Positions 1-11,830 of a DNA stretch of 64,000 nt are shown here, piece by piece. A program made the position numbers and the translations under genes. Source of the DNA: Puffinus mauretanicus (taxonomy: Eukaryota; Chordata; Aves; Procellariiformes; Procellariidae); assembly GCA_023333565.1 (NCBI GenBank), contig JAJKFH010000374.1:4216001-4280000 (forward strand), in the 5' to 3' direction. The number at the start of each line of letters is the position of its first letter. The stretch's first letter is position 1. Below the pieces are notes generated by a model. That model ran no database searches. It saw nothing but the letters and a program-made list of their open reading frames with translations, and had not been told where the DNA came from.

Positions 1-3000
1 TGCTGGTAGGATGGGAGAGAATCCAATCTAACAGCTGGGACCTGGGGCAGAGACTGTTCCACCCCCGACGGTCTGTTCTGTCCCTCACTGCCTCAGGTCT
101 GCTCTCCGTAAGTTGGAGGTAATTAATACTTGCTTTCTATGTACTCTGTGGCACTAAATTCCTTTGGAATAGTTTGATACCATACATTGTAGAAATATAA
201 ACTATTCCTATGTAGTACACAATTTATTTGTGGAGTTGCGGATTTTGGAACAGTATTTTCGTATGTTTTTAGGGTTACGCATTCATTGTAGAATACAACT
301 GAGTGTTCTGCTGCTGAACTGAATAGACACAGAGCTGACCAGAGCGTGCTGGGGTTTTCATACGGCGCTCGATTTAGGGAGATCATGTCTTCTGCAGCCT
401 AGAAGGCAGTAGCTTTGGAGCAGGAGACTCTGAGGTCTCTTCTTGCTACTGCTAAATAGTTGGGTATTCTGCATGAATCTGGCATAAATTATTAACCGGC
501 AAGCCCTAATTTTTCTGTAACTGATGAGGGATTTACAAAACTTTTGAAAACTTAGATGAATATAACCAAGTATTTGTTTATGCCAGTATTTGTGACTGCA
601 ATGGAATTTGTTAATAGGCCAAATTCAGTAGTAAGCATACAGAAAATGACATGTGAGTGGTACTACATAATCTTGTCAGGCTGTTTCCCCGGGAAAAGCA
701 GAGGTTTACCTGAATGCCTGGCACAACTGACACAAAAGAATTGTGCTGATCCTTAACCTTCGCTAGCAGTGTGCCTTCCCATTGCTAGCAGGCCACAAAT
801 TGTATTTAGTATGTGCCTTACTGTAAATGCATACCCCTTACTTGAGGACATCATGGAGGTGAATTATATGTGGGCTGCTGGGATCACGCTGGCCAGGGGT
901 TCTTAGAGCTGCTTGTGCAAGGGGACTGCTGAGGTTAAACTACACAGTTTTTGTGATTTAGTCTTTCCTGCTGGAAATGACCTCAACTTTTCTCTTAGGT
1001 CTAAGCCTTGACAGTTAGAAAAAACCCCAAGACTTCCCTCTCATCAGAAGGTCCAGCATATTTGATCTGGTTAATTCCTAGAAGGTGAGAAAATACATAT
1101 AATTTTACAGAGTTCCTTTTAGAGCAGAAGTACTGAAAGAAGGATTGTTGTCACCATTTCCAGCTAGACTGGAACCTGCTGTATTTTGAGATCTGTGGGA
1201 GAAATGGTTATTTTCCTCAAGAAGCACTGAACCAATGTAAAAGCTTTTAATCCTCTCCAAAAGGAACAAGCCAGGTTATCTCCGGCCATCCCCTTGAATG
1301 TGCCAGCCATGAATCTAATATATGAATATGTAGACTCTACATATAAACACACCCTACAAGCAAAGGTTGATCCCGTTGGAGTTACATTACTTTTTACATT
1401 ACCGCTTGTTCTAGGTAGTGTTCGGGTCAGCGCGTGTTTCTTTGTGTAGCCATTTATATTGTGTGCAGGGTTCCAGGGGACAGCGTGGGGGATCATATGG
1501 CTGTAGGTTGTGCAAAGCCTCTGTGTACATCCATCATTTTCAAGGCAGCAGGAAAGCTCATTCTTTTTGCCAGGCTTTAGCTGCAGGAGCTTGGATGTGC
1601 CTCCCCCTCGGAGCTCCTGTTGGCCTGCTGCACAGGGAATATTCAGCATTCAGTGCATCCATTCTGCAGCTGCCTGGCAGAGCACCAAGCTTGCAAGAGG
1701 GCACAAGAGAAAGCATAACCCTGTTTAAAACTACTCAGGCTCATCAGCAGACTGTGGTATTGCAGAAGAGGAGAGGTAACATGGCTGCATAGTTCATCCT
1801 TATGCAAATAAGGTGCCAGCCAGCAATAGTGAAAAGGGGTTATTTCCTGAAATTGAGAAATGCTGCAAGCAGCAAGGTAAAGAGATGGGGTTATGTGCGT
1901 GCTACTCTTGCTCCTTGTCCATTGTAGCCCATGAAACAGGGAGACAAGGAAAGAAAAAAGAAAAGGGAAAAAGGTGGGTGGTCACAGAAGAGGGAAGACA
2001 GAGGAAGTAAGTCAGATTCCCGGAGGCTGATTAGTTTTAGGAAAGCTAAGGCCGTGCAAAGGAGAGCACTGTTGCCTACTCAAGTTTTACCTAAATGAGA
2101 AGGCTAGTAACTATCAGTGGGGCCACAAAACAACTCTACTTTAGCTTTTCATTTTCTCCCTCCAAAGGCAAATAAATGCATATTTAAACGATCACAGCAG
2201 TTAAACACTTCTCCAGCGAAGTAGCATTCTGTTACAACTGCTTAGCAAACACCTAGATGTGCCTCTGCAGAACAGAGATTTTGAAATGTTCACTGATAAA
2301 GAATTCGGTTTGGTTTTTAAATGTGAGATGTCTTTTTATTGCTAGTGCATAATTTAATTTTGAGGCCACTGGTGTCTGATGTGTATCTTAAAATCTGAGC
2401 TCCTGCAGGCACATAGCGTGTCATTGTATCTGCTCATCTAATTTTTCTGAAAAGAAATTTTCTAGCTATTACAGATGGAAGCATGAAAACACACCCCCAG
2501 TTTCCCTCTCCCTTCCCCAAATCCAAAAGGAAAAGACAAATAAAACAAATGCTACTATGTTAGAAAAAATAAAAAACCCACTCTTTTTGCACTAGAGGGG
2601 CCAGCTGCCAGATTTGGACTTTAGAAGCTGGTAGTTTTACTAGTCCAAGCTTCTGGATTGCAGCCTGGAATGGAAAGACCTACATTCCTGCTTGGGAATG
2701 GGCAGACTGTGGCAGATGGTGAAAAAGGAAAATGACCTTTGTGAGACTTCATTTTTCCAGTGTAGAAGGTCTCTTTTGAGTGGAGTGTTGGAAGGGGCCC
2801 GAGAATAGAGTAGGTTGCAGTGGCATCATGCACAAGGGTTGCTTGCAGAGCGTTCCTTTGCAGTGAACCCGAAGTTCCCCTTCTGTGATGCCAGCGCTCC
2901 TAAATTCGGTGGCTGACTCTGCTCTTACGGGTTAAGTTGCAGCATTCTTGTAGATTATATGTGTTGCCTGTGTTCTTATAGATTATATGATGACTTCAAG

Positions 3001-6000
3001 AATAAGTTTTGTCTGATTAAATGCCATCCCATTTTGGGACCACACATCTCACTTGACAGTGGTGCAGGATACTGTAATGCATTAACATAGTTCTGCTCCT
3101 ACTGCTGCATAGTAACACCATTGTGCAGCATGTTTTGTTGAACAGATATAGGATGTGGTACTTTCTTTGAGGCCTGTACTTGGCTGCAGAATGAAATGGG
3201 ATGCTTCTCCTGACGTCCTTCTGGTAAGATCAGAAATGCAAGCTATAGTCCAGAGCTCTTTTTTTTTTTTTTTAACTGAGAACACTGAGGAACGAGACCC
3301 AGGAGATAGGAGTGACCTTTGGGATGATGAAAGGACCATGGTTGGTTGTACCAAACGGAAGGAGCTGATTCACTGAGGCCACTAAGCACAGTCGGACTCT
3401 GCAGTTCTCCCTAATTCTCCAGTTTGTAGACTTGCCAGTGCTGTCTGCCCTCATCTGTTATCACACAGCTCCCCTAACGATTTACCACACCACCCACCTT
3501 TCCTAGCATGGCATATCTACAAGAGTATCTATATGGGCACCAGTGTGGAAGCTTGAGCTGTTCCTATTCACCCCGTTTTAAATGAAGTTGTCCTAGCTGC
3601 ACTGTCTGCAGCAGGGCTGGTGTTTTGCAAAGGCCTCGGCACTGCCTTTTCTGTGGCGGTGCTGCAGTCTCTGGGGTCACAGCTCTTGAGGATTAGTCAC
3701 TGTCTTCAAGCTCATGCTAATAGGAAAGAACCAAAGCAATGAATATGCTTCAAATGCATTTAAAAAAAAATGAGGAAGCCCGTCTGTTCTGTCACAGAAA
3801 GGCCCCTTAGGTCTGCTCATGTCCTAGCTGGAGGAGTTTTCAGCCTTGTCTTTACCTACGTGTTTACTCTTCCTCCTGGCTTCCCCAGGCAAAGCCGTAC
3901 CCTGCACTATGGTGAACGCTGCTGCAGGAGAACACCGGGAGCTCTGCTGTGGGTCACTGCAGTTGGCTGGCCCCAGGAATAGTGAAGGGTAGTGGTCTGA
4001 GAGAGCGTGCCTTTTTTAATTAAAGAACAAACAAAAAAAAGAGCAATCCATTTTAGATACGGGAGAGAAAAACATTTGGAAAGCTTTTCACTTAACAAGA
4101 CTCTTCTGTGACATTTAGAGGCATTTATACAAGTTAAAAAGGAATTTGGCACCTTCCCACCTCACTCAGCAGGCTTAGAAGAGAAAAAGCAAATAAAAAG
4201 ACGAGATTACTTGATATGTTACTTTGTTTTGTTCACATCAAGTGTTGTGCCCGTTGATGTTGGCTGAGTACTATTACAGCCCACAAAGGGCCTTGACAGA
4301 GGAGTCATATTCAGTCAGGTCCCAGGCTTGCTTTCTAATGAGGAAAGATAATTATCGTGCCAATCTCCAATCGCTTTTTACTAGGCACATTTAATGCGAG
4401 GGAAGATAGGAGCATCTTCTGTCTAATACAGACTTGAGAGCAGGGCCAGCAGGTGTAACAGCGTAATCACTCTGAAGGATTTGTTCATTATTTCCCAGAA
4501 AGACAGAGGTGAAAAGTCTTTGTGTCACCGTCTCTCTCTGTCTTCACTGCTCTTGAGTTCAACTTGTGTAGTTTGACCGTGGTGGCCCCACTTCTCCAAG
4601 CACCTTCAGATCCCATCAGAAATGCTCTTGACAAGCATTTATTACTGGGTTTGACAACCAAGTAGTCTCTCTCCCCCCCACCCCTTTTCTGTTTGAAAGA
4701 GAACATCTGAGGTGTGTTTGATGGGAACCTGATGATGTGCAGTGTGCTCGGAGGCATCTACTCCCTTGGCTGCGTGGGCATGGTTGTATGCTTGCATACA
4801 TTTTTGTACTTTATAAATGATCTCCACAGATGTGCATGCTACCTATCTGGGTTGATATACATGAATGTGCATGCGTCTTTTCTTTGAAAACACACAGGTG
4901 CCCATCCCAGGGGAGTGTACAGGTGAGCACATCCTCTGGGAGATGTTTACTTTTATATACCTGAGTGCATTCACATCTACAAATTTATGGCTTCTGATTA
5001 TACGGGAACTCTAAGACTACAGGGCCAGCTGTAACTTTGAGAATTGTCTTGAGAATTCTCTTGTGTTTTTTTCTTAGTTGCAACACAAATTCATGGAGCT
5101 CCTGTTTTTGCACACTTCTTCGTAACATAGATTATCTCACTGGTCCTGTTTATCACTTGGTCCCACAGTTACACCAGAGGGGTTGCCACTGGGTTGGGAA
5201 TAAGCGGCTCTTGATAGCACTGTATGAACTGATTTTGCCTCAGAGAAAAAGGCAAACAGAACTAGATTGTGAAATACAGCAACTTCAGGAAATTGCGTCT
5301 TCCTTTTAGGACAAGGTATTGGGATTCTCAAGCAACTTGGTCAGATATAGAAGCTTGGAAACAGCTCCAGCTAATGCTTAAAGTGTAATTTCAGTAAGAT
5401 TTAATTTATTTTGTCTTTTACTTTACAGTCAGTTCTTTTATAACATCTCAGTGTTTTCTGTTTCCAACGCCATAGGTTTCTGCAGTGGAGGTGCACACTG
5501 AATGTGAAGACAACTGGTGGGACAGTTGCGCTTTAGATGCTGGGGAAGTGGGTTTTGCATGTTAGCTGGATTACTCCAAGATCAGTAATGGAAAAGTTTG
5601 CAAGATTCACTTGCTGGCTTTAGCTATCAGCATTGACAACTCATTGCAGTGAATGGAAGGGTACAGACCTCACAAGCCTACAGTTTTATGATACCTGCAG
5701 CTTGTCACTTATTTATGGTTCAAGGTCTTGTCCTTGTATATTACTAGATCAAGACCAGTATATCTTGATCCCATAGTCCACTGAATAGGCATTTTTCCCC
5801 AGCAATGGGGAAAAGAAGCACCCTGACCTCTTTTGATTCATTCACACTATCCCTTGCAACACAAATTTCTCTAAACACAGGATGAGGCACTAAAGTCGCA
5901 CTATTGGCTCTGAGGGGAGAAAGCTGTGAGTAAATCTTACTGATCCACATCCCACTGTCCATCTGCTGAAACAACTGTTAAAACAGGTGCGTCTAATTTT

Positions 6001-6704
6001 AGCTTTTGAAACAGCTGGGCAAAATGTTGGCCGTGTTTCAGTATCTTTTGCTTAAAGAGAAGGCAGGTGGCATTTTCTGAACACGCCGCTATTGAATTAG
6101 AGAGACTGATTAATATTGGTGAGTCAACTTAACTTAATTCTCTCAACCTGCTAACAAGAGCATTTTGGACAGGATTGGAGAAGAATGACAGGGTACCTTG
6201 AATAAACCAAAAGGGAAAGAGATTGCAGTGTGTGTGTTCTAGCAACAGCAATTTAATCAATTTAGGTGCGTCTGTGCTACCTGTCACTTTGCTGGCTGTT
6301 TGTATTTCTTTTGCCTGGGTGACTTGAGGCATGTATGTCCTAGTTGTATTTTTTAAATGAAGGCATACTCCATTGAAGTAAAGATTACACATGCATATGA
6401 ACAGATAGATATGTGTGAGAGAGAGAACACTAAAAAAGCCAACAGCAACTTTGCTCTGAGGGATTTTGGTTTTTTGTTGCAAAATCAAGCATTCAAAATT
6501 GAGGCATGCTGGAAGTAACATCTTCCCCTTTCTGCATTCCTTTCAGTCTTTAATTACAGGATCATGTTACTGTGGACTCCTGATTTGTTTGTGAGGCAGA
6601 AATGATTAAGTGAAATATGTTTGTATAGTTAGAAAATTCTGTAGTCTGTGAAACCTCTGTTTTAGTTGCTTTAAAAATTAAGGTGTCTGTTGAATAATGA
6701 AGAG
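1..6704. other. Intronic or upstream sequence without recognised gene
   Basis: Every open frame here is short, lacks a recognisable domain, and has no codon or splice context. The T-run at about 3259-3274 and A-runs are simple sequence. No family-level repeat was recognised with confidence. Confidence 0.6.
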
Positions 6705-6790
6705 GAAGGAAGGGGTCTAGTAATTAAACAACTTGAATGCCACCATGGGTACCCGGGTTGTGTTCCTATCTCTGCAGCAGTGTTCTAGAG
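6705..6790 (+). mobile_element. MIR/CORE-SINE remnant (5' part)
   Basis: GGGGTCTAGTAATTAAACAA, then GGTACCCGGGTTGTGTTCCT and ATCTCTGCAGCAG, follow the MIR head (GTCTAGTGGTTAGAGCA..., GGTTCTATTCCCAGCTCTGCCAC). Confidence 0.5.
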
Positions 6791-9700
6791 TGATACATTC
6801 TTCCTAAAAAACAGTGAGTATGTTATGGAAGTGAGTGCTGGACAGCAGAAGTAATTGATTGTTATCAGTGTATACTTTTACATTGGTCTCTTTGTGTCCC
6901 CAAGAACAACGGCTTTGAAAGCTGATCACTATAGGTAGTGGTCTGTGAATCGCCCCCAAAAAACTGTTAGAAAGAAGTAGAGGGGTTAAAGAGAAGATAT
7001 TTTAAAAATGAGGCGTTTTGTTCACGTTCTTTAGCAGCATCTGATCATGCTAAGGAGGGTATAAGTAGCATCTAGCTCCTCCAGATGTCAGCTATTTAGA
7101 GAGACACACACCAGAAGTTCTGTGGACAACAAATGACTGAATCCCACGCAGGATGCTCTTCTTGGCAAGAGAAGAAATGGGAGTGAGTGGGTGAGCCTGT
7201 GTGTGTTCCTCTGCAGGATGGGATGGGCAATTACAAAAATGGGAGATAGAGAGGGAGAAAAATGAAGATGGATGGAGGTAAAAATACCTGCTAAATGCCA
7301 GCTGTCCTACTTGGATGGTGTGGGAATGTTGCCTGGGGTAGTCTCAGTGCTTTGTCTAGTTTGATTTTAACCCTATAAACTTTTTTAACATGCCTTATGT
7401 AACCTAAGCTACGATAAGCTCTGTATAAACATCTGGGTATGTATTATTTTCAGCCTGTAACTAGTGACCTAAGAAAACCCAATAATGAGAATGATTTGTT
7501 GCAATACAGCTTGCTGGGAAAAAGCAAAACAAAATGATTAGACTGTCCTCTGTTGAAAGCAGAAGCTTTTCAGGGATGTATTTCTTTAGACGAAAGTTTT
7601 GTTAATAAGTTGATTAAAGCTCAGCAGTATTTCTGGGGATGGATCAGAGAGTCTCATAGAACCCACAAGTAGCCAGATGGTTTGGGGGCTCCCCCCAGGT
7701 GCCACCTATTTCCCCAAGAGAAGTTGGAAACCTGTTGTCACATTAGTTTTGAAATTTACTTTTGTGTAATATTTTCCTGCCTCGTTGAACTGCATTAGAT
7801 AATTTATTTCTCTTTCCCAAGCAATTTCTGCTCAGTGGTTGGCTCTGACACCGAAGCAATGTTTGTGGGTGGGGAAGAGGCAGTCTCCCTGCCTTTGTGT
7901 TCTAGCTGGTCTAGGCCCTGTTGCCAGTGCTAGATGAAATCTTCCATTTCCAGTGGAGAGTAATGCTTGATCAAAGTGGCACAGAATTACTCACCTTTGA
8001 AGGTTTCCTTCTGGTGCTGCTATTGCTGTTGTCCTTTAACTAAAACATGCTTCATTACCATGTATATGTAGTACAGATCTAAGACTGAATTACCCATCTC
8101 TCCATAGTCTTTGGCTCTGATACTCCTTTTACAAAAGGTCTCTTGTGATACAGCCCATAGTGAGAAGCTGACATCCTGCAACTTCAACTGTCACACCACT
8201 TGAGGCCATACTGTATTAGTGTGGAAATATAGTGTTATTTTAGTCTGGTTTTCTAAGGAAATGACGCTTTTGCAATCACTCTGTCTGGCCATCGCCCCTT
8301 TGGTCGCCTGGCCAGCAACGACCACATTTGACAAGAGCGTTGAAGCCCCAGAGATACTGAATTCCTACAGAACTTGTTCCTTGTCCCTGCTGAGGCGTAA
8401 GGGCTGGTCCACCAGCTGGTAAGCTTGCAGCTCTGAACCTGCCACAACACAGGCTGCTTCTTCCTCAGCCAAAGCAAGACGTGAGGAGGGAAGGAAATGA
8501 AAGGTGTTACAGGGAGGTAAGGAAAGATGTCCAAAATCTGAGCACATCAGAGGAGGGAGAGTGAGAGAATATGGGGGCAACTGAGGGTGATCTGGTGACT
8601 TTATTATGGTGAATATGGGGGGGGGGTGACAAAGGGGAAGCATGAAGCCTCATGAAGCCTACTCATTTATTTCTGTACTTCTGCTGCTTGAAAACAATGT
8701 GTTTTCAGGTAGGCAGGAATATCAGATGCCCTCTTTTTATCTGCCTGCTGCTACATTTCTGAGGATTACATCTAGTGTAGGGGCTGGTAGTGGGTAAGAA
8801 GCATCTCAGTGCAAGAAAAGCTGTTATACAGAGCACCTGTATATCTCTTTATTCTGTTGATCACATACTGCTTTCTGTCTCTTTTGGGGATTTTTGGTAG
8901 CTTGGGCTGTCACACAATAGCTACCTTCTGATTTCTGTGCAGGAGGAGATCAGAATGCAGAGATGAAGACAGCAACAAAATGATTCAGAGTTAGTCATCC
9001 TGAAGACCACTCAGATTTCTTTCATCCTCACAGTACCCACCATACTTCTGCCAGTACCCTGGAGGAGTCAGTGACAGACTGTGTCTTGCCATCCTGAGTG
9101 CTCACTTTTGGTGACTGATAAAAGGGGAGGGGGGTGAAACATGGCATCTAGTTAAAACTATGCAGACCTAATTATAACTTAAGGGGTGACTTAAGGGATG
9201 AATTCGTCCAGAGTGCAGGTGGCTTTTGTATGACCAACCAGAAGTTCAGAAGGAAGAAAAAAAAAAGTGTGATTCTTCAAATGAGCTCCCCCTATGGGTT
9301 ATGCAGGCATTTTCCTATTTTCCCGGTTTCTGGTTTCTTCTGTAGTTGTCCCTGGCTGATAGTCTGAGGAAGACATAAAGAGGCTACAGAGCAGAGAGAG
9401 GAGCAGAAATACGTGTGTGCGCATGTGTGCATGCACACGTGTTTGTATGCATCTGACTAAACGTAATCGCTGCATCCCTATCGTTAGCTTTTCCCTTGGC
9501 ACTTTACAATGAGTAGCTGGAGTTTTTTGTCCGTCCTGTCCAATAAATAGCACATCTGTGTTGGAAGCAGTTCACGCCTTAACTGTTGTGCACAGCCTAT
9601 CAGTGAGGGAGTGTGTGGCTCCTTCCCCTTCTTTCCACTTCCTGATTTTCACGGCTGCCTGGTGCTGAAAGCCCATGTACTCCTGATGTCTGCACTTGCT

Positions 9701-10535
9701 CTGGTGTTAGCATTTGCAGCTCCAGTGGGGTTTTATTGCCGCTGTGTGCTTCCCCCTACACAAATTCCCTCCCATTTTGCTCAGAAATGAGAGTGCTGGG
9801 TAAAGGGAAGTGTTCGGTTTGAGGAAGCAGGCTTTTTGCGTCCATGTGACTAGCAAAAACACTCCTTGAATCGCAGGCAGGATGGAGGATTCGACAAGAC
9901 AAGGAAACTGCTGGTGTCTCGGGAGACGTGCAGCACTGGAGGAGCTTGCGCGGGTGGAGTAGAGTTTGAGACCTTTGGGAATGATAGGAGAGTGAGGTGC
10001 TTCACAAGGACAGAGATGTTTTTAAAGCAGTTTGTGCTCCTTAGATCTATTCTCACTGTTGTGCTTTTGTTGAGCTGCTCTTCTGGAGACCCAGTGTCCC
10101 AGTAAGTCCTCTGATCAGTTGCTGCAAATGGACCTGGAGTGTATTTCGCTTCCATCTGTTTGATTTTTTTGTGTGGGTGTGTCACATGCCTTGAAGCCAG
10201 GGCCTGTCCTTAGTAGAATTAAATACATCAGCAGGGAACAGGTTGTTGATGCTGTAATGCTGTACTAATACCTATCCCAGCGTACTGCTACAGCGACCTA
10301 AGCTGCATTTTCTGAAAGTTGCAAAAATTTCTAAAAATCTCAGTCAAAAAGGCCTAGGAACCCGTGGACCAGGCCTTAGCCATATTTTCCATGATATAGA
10401 ATATAAAACTGTAAGTAGCTAGCTAGGGTGCTAATATGAACCCTCCTTCTATGCAAGAGGGACAAACGTCTTACAAGTAATGTAAACAGGAGTATCATCA
10501 GTGAGATACATGAAATAATTGTTCTTCTGTTTGCA
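6791..10535. other. Unassigned intronic sequence
   Basis: No gene seen. It holds a G-run near 8620, the 10-bp duplication at 8641 and an imperfect GTGT/GCATGTGTGCATGCACACGT purine-pyrimidine alternating stretch around 9412-9450. Confidence 0.6.
8641..8660 (+). repeat. 10-bp tandem duplication
   Basis: CATGAAGCCT occurs twice in a row, a little downstream of a G-run near 8620. Confidence 0.9.
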
Positions 10536-10815
10536 GTGCTCACGAGACTTCATCTGAAGCACTGCATCCAGTCTGGGGATTGCACTTCAAGAAAAATGTA
10601 GATATTTGGAAGAAGACTCTAGGAAATCAGCAACAATAAACACAATCTAAAACCCATGCATCTCTAAGGAACAGTAAAGCAAACGTCCTTGTCTAGGGAG
10701 GAGGGACATAGCAGAAGTATTCAAATATGTAAAGGATATCTGTAAAGAGGAAGGAAATAATCTTTCTTCTATGATAGGGCAAGAAATAGCAGACCGCAAT
10801 ATTGCAACTGAAAAT
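10536..10815 (+). mobile_element. CR1 LINE fragment, degraded
   Basis: It matches the remembered avian CR1 3' region in order: a segment like CTGGTGAGAC...GTCCAGTTCTGG (here TGCATCCAGTCTGGGG), CTTCAAGAAAAATGTAGA, a phrase like TATTCAAATATGTAAAGGATA, then ATAGGGCAAGAAATAGCA. It is heavily diverged and 5'-truncated, with the 3' end giving way to a TG-rich repeat. It is in the same orientation as the neurexin exon. Confidence 0.7.
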
Positions 10816-10853
10816 GTGTGTGTGTGTATGTATAGGTATGTGTGTATGTATAT
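10814..10853 (+). repeat. TG/TATG simple repeat
   Basis: An imperfect TG and TATG run directly abuts the 3' side of the CR1 fragment. Confidence 0.85.
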
Positions 10854-11667
10854 GTTAGGGAATTAGATTGCTAGGAAGGGAATGTTTAGAAGACTGATAA
10901 ATCAGGACAGTTTTAAACTTTAAAACGAAACTTTACTGAGCTCATTAATTAGCAACACACTTTATCCTAATGGTTAATTCTCAATCATTATCATTAATTA
11001 TTACTTTATATACAAAACTGTTAGTCTTTAACATTTATGCCCTAAATTAACTGTGACTACGCAGTACCATAGAGCTGATTCTCTATAGTTAGCACTGACA
11101 GCTACTGTCCTTGATGGTCTTAGTTGCAGAAGGAGAAGAGGTGAGAAGTAGTGAAGGATGAGAGAAGTTGGAAGGGATGCTGGTTTGTCATCTTCTGTAC
11201 CCAATTTCCCTTTTCATACCTGATGTTTTAATGCTTTTGCTCTCACAAAAGTGGGATCTTCAACTGCTAACAGTGCTGCTTCTCTTGTTCTTTTTTCCCA
11301 AACGTGCTTCTTGTGTATTCAGCAGGATGCCCTGCCTGTTTGCATCCCTTATGCTTATCTTGTCCTTTGTTGCAACTTTTTGTTACTTGGATGCCGCCTA
11401 TGAGCAACTAACCACATCTTATTTGCCCATTTGGTGGTCATGTTACTCACATACTTAGTGAAATGCTTATATATACCATCACAGTGTTGCAATATATTAT
11501 ATACTACTGTTAGTTACAATATTTTAGTACATTTATATCTGGGCACAAGGAAAGCTAGTATTAATTATATCCTGATTAATGCATTTGTAATTTATAGGTG
11601 TCACAAGCCACTTCTTTGACTACAGCAGATTTGTGAAAAGGAAAAAAAAAATAATTTTGTTGATAAA

Positions 11668-11830
11668 GTTGAGCACTGGTATATATTGCTTCCAGAGGCA
11701 TTGCTGCTTCATCATTGCAAGTTAGACAACATCACCAAGAATGTTGTAGGCAAAGTTTATCCTGCCTTGGCGCAGAGAGATGGACTAGATAGCCTCTTGA
11801 AGTTCCTGGCTGTCTTGTCGATTATGAGCC
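11668..11830 (+). mobile_element. CR1 LINE 3'-end fragment
   Basis: It has the order GAGCACTGG...TTGC..CCAGAGGCATTG, then GAGATGGACTAGATAGCCTC and TTGAAGTTCCTGGC. This corresponds to the CR1 3' end (CACTGGAACAGGTTGCCCAG..., TGGACTAGATGATCTC...GAGGTCCCTTCC). It is strongly diverged, and no clean terminal octamer repeats are visible. Confidence 0.7.

Noticed and set aside
1164..1792. Overlapping frames of 124-161 codons on opposite strands
   Set aside because: Neither matches a known family, and there are no supporting signals.
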